Virus record (IMG/VR): IMGVR_UViG_3300014914_000003
Span: 1-64,000 of that record
DNA length: 64,000 nucleotides
Direction: 5' to 3' (one strand)
Source: a virus
This document shows, one piece after another, positions 31,522 to 39,989 of the stretch. Both the position numbers and the translations under genes were made by a program. Positions within the stretch are counted from its first letter, which is position 1; every line of letters begins with the position of its first letter. A model generated the notes under the pieces. The model was not told the DNA's origin. It searched no databases and worked only from the letters and a program-made list of their open reading frames with translations.

Positions 31522-33787
31522 GAGAAAACCCAAGATCGCAGACGAGTCACTCGATGCCTTTCTAACGAGGATGCATGGTAAAGGCATTATTGCCACAGCA
31601 GCAGAAGCCCTACCTCCAAGAACAAGAGACATACTACCCACACCATTGTCTCTGGACATTGCCCTGAGTGGCGGCATCCCCGATGGTACAATTTGTCTGA
31701 TTACCGGAAAACCAAAGAGTGGAAAGTGCGTTGACTCCAAGACTACTTTTGCAGTAACAAATCACGGACTATTGAATCTCGAAGAATTGAAAACGTTATC
31801 AAAAATTATGGTTGTTTCTAGTACGGGCGAAGTCCAAAGAGTATCATCTTGGTATGATAATGGAATAGATGATGTTGTTAAAATCAATACAAAATTTGGA
31901 TCGGCCATTAGTGTCACACATAACCACCCGTTGATGATACTAGATAATGATGGTATTCAGAGATGGAAAAACGGACAAGATATTAAAATAGGAGACATTC
32001 TGCTGTGTCGCAGGGGAGACAATGTATGGGGAAATAGGTCAATTGATAACGGAGACGCTTATGTCTATGGTCTTTTGATAGGCGATGGTCATATAACTTC
32101 CAGCAGAATACAGTTGTCAACCAAAGATTCTGTTTGCTATAAAGCTTTTGTCGATTTTGTGACTAGAAGGGGTGGTAAAGTCTTAACATATGCAGGTAAG
32201 GACCACCATTTCAACTCTACAAAACACGGGACGATACTATTAAGAGAAGGATTTTACATAAAGAAATACAAACAAGTACCAACATTTATTCGTACATGCA
32301 ATATTAACAACATATGCAATATGTTGTCTGGGTATTTTGATGCTGATGGAACAGTTGAGAAAAGCAGAGTAAACGCTACAACAAATTCTGAGACCCTTGC
32401 AATACAAATAAAGACTATTTTGATGAATTTAGGAATATTGTCGAATATTAGAATACGACACATTATTCCTCCAGGACAGATAGAGAGTCGTAAGTATTGG
32501 GAAATAAGTATACAAAATATTGAATCAATCAAAATGTTCAAAGACTGTATTGATTTTCGTATCCCAAGGAAAAGAAAAGCGTTGGAGTCACTTTGTAACA
32601 GAAAATCATCTACTAAATGTGACACGGTTCCACACCTGAACAAGCCAATAACCGCTTTACAAACAGCAGTTGTCGCGGATCGCGGATATTTTCTTCCAAA
32701 AACAATGAACAACTTGAGAACAACTATCAATAGATGGAAACGGGGGGATCGCAAAGCCCGTAGAGATATGGTCCGAAAGATGCTTGACCAATTTTTTGAT
32801 TATAGACATACAAAAGAATATCAAGCGATTGAATTATTGATCGATCCACATTTGTTTTTTGACCAAGTTACGTCATTAGACATTGATACTGTACACACAG
32901 CAGATTTAAGTGTACCTATTGGCAAATCATTTTTAGCAAACGGGATAGTGAATCACAATACAACACTGTGTCTTGAGTTGCTCAGGAACGCTCAGATATT
33001 GGATCGCCCAGCATTCTACATCAACATTGAGAAGAGATGTACTCCAGCACTCTTGTCTACTATCCAGGGGTTAGACCCAAAGAAGCTTCAGGTTGTGCCG
33101 CACCAGATAGACAAACCATTGACAGCCGAAGACTATCTCAACATCATCGAACGTATTGCGAAGACTCAAGAGAAGGCTGTTGTCGTTGTCGATAGTATAG
33201 CAGCGCTCTCGACCATGACGGAGCAGGAAGAGCAAATCGGTTCCAACAAAGACATGGCCGGACCAGCCAAGCTGCTGTCGGCATTCTTCCGACGTGCTCA
33301 GCAAATCGTTGATTCCAAGAATGTGATCCTGATTTTCATATCACAAATGATGAGCAATAGAGAGCCCCGTGGCCCCAAATATGTGGAAAAAGGTGGCGTA
33401 GCGGTTCAGTATGCTTGTTCAGTGTGGCTCAAAGTAACCTGGACTCAGCAGTGGGAAAGGAATGCAGAAACCAATGCCCCAGACGGCCACGACATGCACA
33501 TCACAGTACAATCATCTGCTATGGGACGACCACTATTGCCATGTGTTCTGCCACTCCGGTATGGTATCGGGATCGATGTTGTCAAGGATATCGTAACCAC
33601 AGCCGAGAATCTTGGGTTGATTGAAAAAGCGGGTGCGTGGTACTCGATACCGATGTTCGCTGGTGACGGCGACCCGCCGAAGTTTCAAGGGCTTGCACGA
33701 CTGTCGAACTTTCTCAAAGAAAACCCCGACAAACTGAAACAACTGGAGACTGAAGTGAGGGATGTTGTGCTCCCAACAGGAGAATAA
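31514..33787 (+). CDS. recA: RecA-like recombinase with P-loop intein
   Basis: The 757-residue precursor splices to ~346 residues. Extein: LSGGIPDGTICLITGKPKSGK then, after the intein, TTLCLELLRN, reconstituting Walker A GKPKSGKT; Walker B is VVVVDSIAAL; QMMSNREPRGPK and AVQYACSVWLKV follow. It forms filaments on ssDNA and exchanges strands. It is shorter at the N-terminus than bacterial RecA, as in phage versions. The intein (residues 72-482) is inserted between Lys and Thr of the P-loop, so unspliced protein cannot bind ATP. ATG 31514 follows AGGGAAGCAGAGA. Confidence 0.9.
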   Translation: MAKRKPKIADESLDAFLTRMHGKGIIATAAEALPPRTRDILPTPLSLDIALSGGIPDGTICLITGKPKSGKCVDSKTTFAVTNHGLLNLEELKTLSKIMVVSSTGEVQRVSSWYDNGIDDVVKINTKFGSAISVTHNHPLMILDNDGIQRWKNGQDIKIGDILLCRRGDNVWGNRSIDNGDAYVYGLLIGDGHITSSRIQLSTKDSVCYKAFVDFVTRRGGKVLTYAGKDHHFNSTKHGTILLREGFYIKKYKQVPTFIRTCNINNICNMLSGYFDADGTVEKSRVNATTNSETLAIQIKTILMNLGILSNIRIRHIIPPGQIESRKYWEISIQNIESIKMFKDCIDFRIPRKRKALESLCNRKSSTKCDTVPHLNKPITALQTAVVADRGYFLPKTMNNLRTTINRWKRGDRKARRDMVRKMLDQFFDYRHTKEYQAIELLIDPHLFFDQVTSLDIDTVHTADLSVPIGKSFLANGIVNHNTTLCLELLRNAQILDRPAFYINIEKRCTPALLSTIQGLDPKKLQVVPHQIDKPLTAEDYLNIIERIAKTQEKAVVVVDSIAALSTMTEQEEQIGSNKDMAGPAKLLSAFFRRAQQIVDSKNVILIFISQMMSNREPRGPKYVEKGGVAVQYACSVWLKVTWTQQWERNAETNAPDGHDMHITVQSSAMGRPLLPCVLPLRYGIGIDVVKDIVTTAENLGLIEKAGAWYSIPMFAGDGDPPKFQGLARLSNFLKENPDKLKQLETEVRDVVLPTGE
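31727..32959 (+). mobile_element. RecA intein (411 aa, LAGLIDADG)
   Basis: Begins CVDSKTTFAVTNHGLLN, block B SVTHNHPLMIL, endonuclease motifs GLLIGDGH and GYFDADG, C-terminal VNHN before Thr. It is strongly similar to the DnaB intein at 36,360: both share LLCRRGD/LVCRRGD, LMNLGILS/LLNLGILS, HIIPPG/HVIPPG and CDTVPHL/HDTVPHL in order. Markedly AT-rich. Confidence 0.92.
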
Positions 33788-33788
33788 A

Positions 33789-34343
33789 ATGAGTAGCATC
33801 ACAAAAGGATTAGAGTGGCTTCCACGTCCGTTGGTTTTGACAACCAGCGAGACAGCTAGGGACATACTCCAAGATGTATACCAATACGCGAACGAAGTCA
33901 GTCCAGACCCAAACACAAAGAACGGTGCAGTCTTGGTTGGCCCAGACGGGAATGTCCTGACATATGGCGTCAACAAGTTCCCGACCGGCGTTGCCGCAAC
34001 CGAAAGTCGCCTGACAGACAAAGAGACCAAGTATCGCTTGGTGGTTCACGCAGAGAATGGCGCTGTGTTCAACGCAGCCAAGCATGGAAAGATGGCACAA
34101 GGTGCAACCTTATATTGTCCATTCTATGCATGTTCTGAATGTGCCAAGGCGATTATTCAGGGAGGTATCATTCGGGTTGTGGGTCATGCACAACTAATGG
34201 CGTTGGCATCTGAGCACACCACTTGGGTCAAATCGATTACCGATGCATGGGACGTATTGCACGAAGCTGGAGTGCAATGTGAGTTATACGATGGCGTTGT
34301 TGGTGTTACTACCAGATTCAACGGCCAAGATATTCCGGTGTAA
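33789..34343 (+). CDS. dCMP deaminase-like protein
   Basis: 184 residues with the zinc-dependent deaminase signature: HAENGAV (His87, Glu89) and PFYACSECAKAI (Cys115, Cys118). N-terminal YANEVSPDPNTKNGAVLVGP is typical of phage dCMP deaminases. It converts dCMP to dUMP, feeding the phage ThyX. ATG 33789 has ACAGGAGAATAA upstream and follows recA directly. Related zinc deaminases such as riboflavin-type enzymes are possible, but length and context favour dCMP. Confidence 0.85.
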   Translation: MSSITKGLEWLPRPLVLTTSETARDILQDVYQYANEVSPDPNTKNGAVLVGPDGNVLTYGVNKFPTGVAATESRLTDKETKYRLVVHAENGAVFNAAKHGKMAQGATLYCPFYACSECAKAIIQGGIIRVVGHAQLMALASEHTTWVKSITDAWDVLHEAGVQCELYDGVVGVTTRFNGQDIPV

Positions 34344-34344
34344 C

Positions 34345-34704
34345 ATGGAAGTGCGACTACTCAGTGGTGGTACCGCAAGGTTACGTCTCAGCAATAAGCG
34401 GCTTCGAACCAAAGGGAAATCGAAGTCGCAATTTCAGTATGATGTAGGACAACAGTTATCACAGGAGTATCCTCACGATGTGATCTTTGAGGAAGTATCT
34501 ATACCGAGAGATGGGTTCATCCTGGACTTCTTTATCCCGTCCCTTGACTTGGTGGTCGAATGCCATGGTAGACAACATACAGAACATGTCAAGCATTTCC
34601 ACAAGACAAAGCAGGATTTCCACAACCAGCAAGATGTAGACCAAAAGAAGCGAGACTGGTGCGAACTCAATGGATTCCGCTTGATAGAGGTTTATGATGA
34701 GTAG
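34345..34704 (+). CDS. Vsr/DUF559-like PD-(D/E)XK endonuclease
   Basis: 119 residues. FILDFFIPSLDLVVECHGRQ (D...ExxGxQ) followed by KRDWCELNGFRLIEV is the compact core shared by DUF559 and very-short-patch-repair endonucleases, where a conserved Asp and Glu/Gln bind metal. The N-terminus is basic (NKRLRTKGKSKSQFQ). Likely a nicking or structure-specific nuclease. ATG 34345 was chosen because the upstream frame overlaps the deaminase. ATGATG overlap with the next gene. Confidence 0.72.
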   Translation: MEVRLLSGGTARLRLSNKRLRTKGKSKSQFQYDVGQQLSQEYPHDVIFEEVSIPRDGFILDFFIPSLDLVVECHGRQHTEHVKHFHKTKQDFHNQQDVDQKKRDWCELNGFRLIEVYDE

Positions 34705-35113
34705 TCTCGGAGACGAAACGGCAGTTTACAAGGATCAACTTGATCGATGGATCGAGACCTTGGGATTGCCGCAGCATCAGCCAGCGAATAACGAAGTCGA
34801 GACTATCTTGGGATTCACCAGAGATACCATGAGAGAGCGGTCGTCTGTGCAGTTGTCTGAAGACGCTATTATCCTGGCTCAGTATGCACTCTTCATGCAA
34901 CAGAAAGCCAACGAATGTCAGACATTCATCAAGTGGTCTAATCAGGTGATGAATCGTCTACTTGGGGATGATCGTCCCAGGCTGAACCAGTGGGTGCGGC
35001 AAGCAGAATTGAGACTTGAGCGGATACAGTATCTTGCTCGTCGGATTGAACTTGTGGGGCAAAGCATCAGTGGTCTAGTGAGATCGCGGTATAACGAAGG
35101 GAGCAATCGATGA
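34694..35113 (+). CDS. Hypothetical helical protein, 139 aa
   Basis: Starts ATGATG inside the end of the endonuclease gene. Predicted mostly helical: KDQLDRWIETLGLP, LSEDAIILAQYALFMQQKA, EECQTFIKW-like segments and RQAELRLERIQYLARRIELV. No signal or enzymatic motif. Genes of this size and style sit next to recA and dnaB in other phages; I cannot name the family. ATGA overlap with the next gene. Confidence 0.58.
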   Translation: MMSSLGDETAVYKDQLDRWIETLGLPQHQPANNEVETILGFTRDTMRERSSVQLSEDAIILAQYALFMQQKANECQTFIKWSNQVMNRLLGDDRPRLNQWVRQAELRLERIQYLARRIELVGQSISGLVRSRYNEGSNR

Positions 35114-35691
35114 GTCCAATAGAGTATATTGCGGAAGGCATACGACAAGGGAACTGGGAAACTGTTTGTGAAGGATATGAACGGCTCACTGGCAAAGCCT
35201 TGCCACTTCCGACCACAATGGCTACAACAGACGGCGCTGGAGATGCACTCCGACAGATTGCAGATATTGCATCTTCTGTTTTAGATGGACCGACAGCAGA
35301 GATTTGTGACACGGCCAAAAAACCAGTGAAGAAAAAGCCCGGTCGCCCGAAGGGGGGTGGGAAAAAGAAAAAGAAGAAGAAAGCCACGGTAAACAAAAAC
35401 GGTGAGGATTCTTCCATCCAGATAGATGAAGACAAAAGGACCATCGTACAAAAGGAAACTGGTGGCACCCAGTTAATCACCAACGACGCAGACCCAGAAG
35501 AGGTGGAACGCAACAAGGCTAAGGCAGCAAAAGCAAACAAGAACAAGGTGAAGCTAAATCGCCAAGCTGCCAGAAAGTACAAAGTCAAGTGCAACGAATG
35601 CGGAGAGACATTCGAGTCTGATCGCAAGGGCGGTGAGATGGGTCAAAAGTGTCCGGGTTGTCTCAAGGAAAAGAAGAGTAGGTTCGCTTAA
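35110..35691 (+). CDS. AT-hook and zinc-ribbon protein, 193 aa
   Basis: A short helical N-terminus (IEYIAEGIRQGNWETVCEGY) precedes a Lys-rich segment with an AT-hook-like KKPGRPKGGGKKKKKKK (residues ~75-91) and a C-terminal zinc ribbon (CNECGETF, then KCPGCL). Predicted to bind DNA, in the minor groove of AT-rich tracts through the GRP core. It lies directly upstream of the DnaB gene (TAATG overlap), so a role as a replication accessory is plausible. No full-length family recognised. Confidence 0.65.
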   Translation: MSPIEYIAEGIRQGNWETVCEGYERLTGKALPLPTTMATTDGAGDALRQIADIASSVLDGPTAEICDTAKKPVKKKPGRPKGGGKKKKKKKATVNKNGEDSSIQIDEDKRTIVQKETGGTQLITNDADPEEVERNKAKAAKANKNKVKLNRQAARKYKVKCNECGETFESDRKGGEMGQKCPGCLKEKKSRFA

Positions 35692-38396
35692 TGGGTACAA
35701 AGACTAACGCCATCTTGCAAGATTCCGGTATGGAGCGAGCAGTCCTTGCTGGAATCACAACGTATGGGGCAGATTGCTTCTTCGAGGTCGAAGACATAAT
35801 CGGAGTCGCAGACTTCTATTGGCCTTGCAACCAAGAGCTTTTCACGATTCTGTCACACTTAGTACACAAAGAAGATGCCAAGACATTCGACACACCAAGC
35901 ATCCAGGCGGCGGCGAAAATCCTCGGGCACACAGACTTCACCAGTGGTGGTAAGCATTCTGATTATCTGAGTGACATCATCGACGAAGTCGGTTCTTCTA
36001 AAGACAACATCCGATCTCTTGTTGTCGCCGTCTACAAACTGTCATTAGCCCGTCGTGGTTGGCTAGCCGCCAAGACAGTCCAAAACAATCTGAAAAAGGT
36101 GACAGGTGCGGAAGATGTGGATAGCATCATTGGTCAAATCGAAGAACCCATATTTGAGTTCACCGGCCAAATCATGACACAGGGTGCTGGCGTGGTCTCT
36201 CTTGGACAACGATTCAAGAATGTGATGACCACGTTGTCAGAAACACCTCAAGACATCATTGGGCTACCCACAGGCTTTCCAGCGTGGGACACAGCAATCG
36301 GCGGCGGTTTAAGACCCGCAACAGTCAATGTGGTGGGAGCAAGACCAAAACAGGGAAAATGCCACGGTTCATTCGACACAATAGTATTGACAAATAGCGG
36401 TCTTCTGATGCCCTATGAGATGTTCGATGCCAAAAACAGTAAGGGGAAGATTAGTTGCGGCGACTTAAAAGTCCTAAGCAAAGATGGTGAACAAAAAACA
36501 CCAGCATATTGGTGGAATAATGGATTCGCCAACGTGATAAAAATATCGACCAGATACGGGAATACGCTGTCTGCAACACCCAACCACCCTGTCAGGATTT
36601 TGGATACCGATGGAGAAATCAAATGGAGAAACGCAGAAGGCCTGAAGCTTGGAGATCATTTAGTCTGTCGCCGTGGAGATAGATTCTGGGGAAAAACGGA
36701 GATGCATGACGATGACGCATATGTACTGGGCCTACTAGTCGGGGATGGGTACATAGGCGAGAGAATAGTTGACTTAGCTTCCACAGATGAGACGTGCAGA
36801 GAACAATTCAAAGCTTTCGTACACAGATATGGTGGCGACGTAGGTACAGAAGACTGCTACCACACAAGGTGTAACAGAACAGATGTCGCAAAGCGAATAT
36901 CATCACTCGGATTCTACGACAAAAACAGAAAGAAAATTTTCCCAATTAGTGTGCGTACAGGAAAAGAAGGGGTCGTGAGACAGGCGCTTTGTGGGTATTT
37001 TGATGCAGACGGATGCGTCGAACACATAGGAGTAACAGCTACTACCGATTCACAACGATTAGCTATTCAGCTAAAAGCAATGTTGTTAAATTTGGGCATA
37101 CTGTCAAGAACCAAAACTAAACATGTCATTCCACCAGGACACACAGAGCCCCGTGACTATTTTGAGGTAGCTATACAAAATACAGAATCTATCAGAATCT
37201 TCAAACAGCTAATAGGCTTCCGTATTGCCAAAAAGCAAGAAAAACTGGATATACTGTGCGACAAGAAGCCGTCCGCGAAACACGACACGGTTCCTCATCT
37301 ACGTTTGCCATTACTTGAGTTAAAGAAACTTATCGTCGAGCATCGGGGATATTTTCTCCCTGGCAATATAAATGGATTACGAGACAATGTCAACAGATGG
37401 ATCAGAGGAACCAGACTCGCGAGAAGAGATGTTGTCCAGAAACTGTTGGATGTACTGTCTGAATACAAGCACCTACCTGCATATATCGCCATACACAATT
37501 TAATAGACAGGCATCTGCTTTTCGACCCAATAGTGGACTTGTCGTCTGGGCAAGAATGGACATGCGATTTTTACGTACCAGACGGTCACAGCTTTGTTAC
37601 TAACGGGTTCATAAGCCACAACAGTTTCTTCTGTATGAATGTGGCTCGCAACGTAGCGGAAAACGGAATCCCAGTGTTGTATCTGGATACCGAGCTTACA
37701 AGCGACACACAATTGCATCGCCTCACCTCTTTGGTGTCTGGCGTAGACCTGGATCATGTCGAGACCGGCAAGTTTGTCAGCAATCCCCATGAATCCGAGG
37801 CGCTATGGAGTTGTCAGGACCACATTGAAGGTCTATCCATCGATCACTTTTCTGTAGCTGGCTTGGCGCCACACGCTATCATGTCGATAGCAAGACGATG
37901 GCTATCCAAGACGGTCGGTTTCACAAGCAGTGGGGCAGCAAAGCCGTGTTTGATCGTCTATGATTATCTGAAGCTTATGGATGATGGTAGCTTCAAGAAC
38001 AACCTACAAGAATATCAGCTACTTGGTTTTCTCATCACGGCACTACACAACTTTGCCGTCAAGTTCAAACTCCCAGTCTTGGCGACTGTTCAACTCAACC
38101 GCGACGGCGTTGAGAAAGAGGGTGCAGAAGTTGTTTCAGGATCAGACCGGATAGTGTGGCTGTGCTCAAACTTCACGATCCTCAAGAAAAAGATTCAGAC
38201 AGAACTCAACGAAGACCCACCATCTAACGGAACAAAAAAGCTGGTCGTCACAGACACGCGGTTCGGGGGTGGGATGGAGAGCGGTGAGTACATCAACGTG
38301 AAAGACGAACTGTCAGTAGGTAAGCTGGCCGAAGGCCAACCATTCTCAATGGTAACACAAGCTGCCCTGGAGAATCAGTCGAATGAAGCGGTTTAG
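35691..38396 (+). CDS. dnaB: Replicative DNA helicase DnaB with P-loop intein
   Basis: The 901-residue precursor splices to ~480 residues. The N-terminal domain (residues 12-150) starts MERAVLAGITTYGADCFFEV, like DnaB. The RecA-type motor has IGLPTGFPAWDTAIGGGLRP, Walker A GARPKQGK|S, CLIVYDYLKLM (Walker B), PVLATVQLNRDG and a SGSDRIVWL region. It unwinds DNA ahead of the split DnaE polymerase. The intein (residues 224-644) sits between Lys and Ser of the P-loop, the position equivalent to that in RecA. The primase gene overlaps its 3' end. Confidence 0.9.
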   Translation: MGTKTNAILQDSGMERAVLAGITTYGADCFFEVEDIIGVADFYWPCNQELFTILSHLVHKEDAKTFDTPSIQAAAKILGHTDFTSGGKHSDYLSDIIDEVGSSKDNIRSLVVAVYKLSLARRGWLAAKTVQNNLKKVTGAEDVDSIIGQIEEPIFEFTGQIMTQGAGVVSLGQRFKNVMTTLSETPQDIIGLPTGFPAWDTAIGGGLRPATVNVVGARPKQGKCHGSFDTIVLTNSGLLMPYEMFDAKNSKGKISCGDLKVLSKDGEQKTPAYWWNNGFANVIKISTRYGNTLSATPNHPVRILDTDGEIKWRNAEGLKLGDHLVCRRGDRFWGKTEMHDDDAYVLGLLVGDGYIGERIVDLASTDETCREQFKAFVHRYGGDVGTEDCYHTRCNRTDVAKRISSLGFYDKNRKKIFPISVRTGKEGVVRQALCGYFDADGCVEHIGVTATTDSQRLAIQLKAMLLNLGILSRTKTKHVIPPGHTEPRDYFEVAIQNTESIRIFKQLIGFRIAKKQEKLDILCDKKPSAKHDTVPHLRLPLLELKKLIVEHRGYFLPGNINGLRDNVNRWIRGTRLARRDVVQKLLDVLSEYKHLPAYIAIHNLIDRHLLFDPIVDLSSGQEWTCDFYVPDGHSFVTNGFISHNSFFCMNVARNVAENGIPVLYLDTELTSDTQLHRLTSLVSGVDLDHVETGKFVSNPHESEALWSCQDHIEGLSIDHFSVAGLAPHAIMSIARRWLSKTVGFTSSGAAKPCLIVYDYLKLMDDGSFKNNLQEYQLLGFLITALHNFAVKFKLPVLATVQLNRDGVEKEGAEVVSGSDRIVWLCSNFTILKKKIQTELNEDPPSNGTKKLVVTDTRFGGGMESGEYINVKDELSVGKLAEGQPFSMVTQAALENQSNEAV
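36360..37622 (+). mobile_element. DnaB intein (421 aa, LAGLIDADG)
   Basis: Starts CHGSFDTIVLTNSGLL, block B SATPNHPVRIL, endonuclease motifs GLLVGDGY and GYFDADGCV, ends FISHN before Ser. It is a paralogue of the RecA intein in the same genome, aligning along nearly its whole length. GC is higher than in the RecA intein and closer to the host gene, suggesting longer residence. Confidence 0.92.
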
Positions 38397-39546
38397 GTCT
38401 CAGGATATTCCATTCATACAAGCTCGTGCCTGCGAGCGGGTAGCCGAAGTATTCGATGCGCTCGGTATCGATTACATCGAACGGCACGACTACTTGCAGG
38501 CTGCGTGTCCCGTACACGAGGGGGACAACCAAAGAGCGATGTTCTGGGCTATCAGGTCTAACCACTGGCAGTGCAAGACCAGAGGGTGCCATTGTGACCC
38601 CGTTACTGGTCCGTCTAGCAGTATCTTTGGTCTGGTTCGTGGGACCATGAGCCGCAAGACAGGAAAGGAATGGGGCTTTCAGCAGGCGGTCAAATTCGTA
38701 GCTCAGGCTTTGGGGTTGGAGCAGTGTAGGGCTGATTCTGTTACCGCACAAGACATCGAGATAGCCAAGATTATCAAGCGAAACCGGAAGAAGCAGAACG
38801 TCGTCCAAGGTCAAGGGGTACCGCTAGCCACCATGGTTCAACACCTAAAGCCCGATCAAGTCTACTATCCAAATCGTGGTATATCGCCAGAGATCATAGC
38901 TCGGTATCACATATCGTTCTGTAATACCAAGGGCAAGCCCATGTACAAGCGGGCGTTCTTTCCTGTTCTCGACGCTACTGGGCGACACGTTGTCGGGTGG
39001 TCTGGCAGAAGTATCTACGACAAATGTCCGAAATGTGGAATGCACCATCACCCAGAACGGGCGTCGTGTCCAGACGCCCAGTATGGTGGAGTGTACACGA
39101 AGTGGAAGCACTCCAAAGATTTCCACGGAGAACTGTGTCTCTACAATCTATGGTATGCGAAACCGTTTATTAGCAAGACTGGAACAGTCATTCTCTGTGA
39201 AGGTCCAGGTGATGTATGGGCATACGAGGCAGCGGGTATACGTAACAGCGTAGCTCTGTTGGGGCTCAGTATGTCTCGTCAGCAACGGCTCATGTTGCAG
39301 AACGCAGGAGCGCTCACAGTAGTATGTACATTCGATAACGACGAAGCTGGTCGGAAGGCTATGCGGAAATTGGATCGGGACTTGACGCACTACTTCAGAG
39401 TATTTTGTGTGACACCCGATACTGTAAAGGACGTTGGTGACATGTTTGCTGAAGATATCGCGGCGAAGATTGGCCCTATCTTGCAACAAGCATCTAGAGC
39501 AGAAATGCTATCCGATGGCTACGGAGCCGGGGAGGAAATTCGATGA
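38383..39546 (+). CDS. DnaG-type DNA primase
   Basis: 387 residues. An N-terminal zinc-binding domain with CPVH (42-45) and CKTRGCHC (64-71), followed by a core with the primase motif YPNRGIS-EIIARYHI, and a TOPRIM domain: LCEGPGDVWAYEA (catalytic Glu) and TFDNDEAGRKAM (DxD). A further CPKCGMHHH knuckle lies between. It makes RNA primers for lagging-strand synthesis. Shorter than bacterial DnaG and lacking the DnaB-interacting C-terminal domain, as usual in phages. Overlaps dnaB by 14 bases. Confidence 0.88.
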   Translation: MKRFRSQDIPFIQARACERVAEVFDALGIDYIERHDYLQAACPVHEGDNQRAMFWAIRSNHWQCKTRGCHCDPVTGPSSSIFGLVRGTMSRKTGKEWGFQQAVKFVAQALGLEQCRADSVTAQDIEIAKIIKRNRKKQNVVQGQGVPLATMVQHLKPDQVYYPNRGISPEIIARYHISFCNTKGKPMYKRAFFPVLDATGRHVVGWSGRSIYDKCPKCGMHHHPERASCPDAQYGGVYTKWKHSKDFHGELCLYNLWYAKPFISKTGTVILCEGPGDVWAYEAAGIRNSVALLGLSMSRQQRLMLQNAGALTVVCTFDNDEAGRKAMRKLDRDLTHYFRVFCVTPDTVKDVGDMFAEDIAAKIGPILQQASRAEMLSDGYGAGEEIR

Positions 39547-39989
39547 AGAAGAAAGACACAAACCCTAAAGACAGAATGGCTACCACCAGATTAGATTTGA
39601 GCCTATTTCCAACTACGGCAAAAGCATACGGCGCTTTGGCAATGACCGAAGGAGATTTGAAATATGGCGGCTTCAACTACAGGAGCGCTGGCGTTAAGGC
39701 TTCAGTCTATTACGCAGCAGCAAACCGCCATATGGACAAATGGTTCAATGGAGAATGGGCGGATGACAAAACAGGGGTGCCTCACCTTGCAAGCGCCCTG
39801 GCGTGTATCGGTGTTCTTATCGACGCTATAGAGTGCGACAAGTTGAACGATGATCGTCCACCGAAATGCGATATGGCCGCTCTACTCAACGACATGGAAG
39901 AGAAAGTCATCCATCTTCAAAAGCTGTTCCCCGATGGGCCAGATCGTCACAAAGAAACAGACAAGGAAGGCACTGATGAGAGTAGTTAA
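39543..39989 (+). CDS. dATP/dGTP diphosphohydrolase-like (MazG-like) protein
   Basis: 148 residues. NPKDRMATTRLDLSLFP, KYGGFNYRSAGVKASVY, AANRHMDKWFNGEW and VPHLASALACIGVLIDA match the phage dATP/dGTP diphosphohydrolase N-terminal family, MazG-like all-helical pyrophosphatases with acidic metal ligands. Relatives hydrolyse dATP and dGTP to monophosphates and in some phages support 2-aminoadenine genome synthesis, but no PurZ is present in the window, so a general dNTP-balancing role is safer. ATGA-coupled to the primase. Confidence 0.72.
   Translation: MKKKDTNPKDRMATTRLDLSLFPTTAKAYGALAMTEGDLKYGGFNYRSAGVKASVYYAAANRHMDKWFNGEWADDKTGVPHLASALACIGVLIDAIECDKLNDDRPPKCDMAALLNDMEEKVIHLQKLFPDGPDRHKETDKEGTDESS

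Noticed and set aside
39543-39989. 2-aminoadenine (Z) genome pathway
   Set aside because: A dATP/dGTP diphosphohydrolase-like gene and an HD protein are present, but no PurZ or DpoZ is seen and the HD protein at 20,725 looks like a CCA-type HD domain, not DatZ. The polymerase is DnaE.
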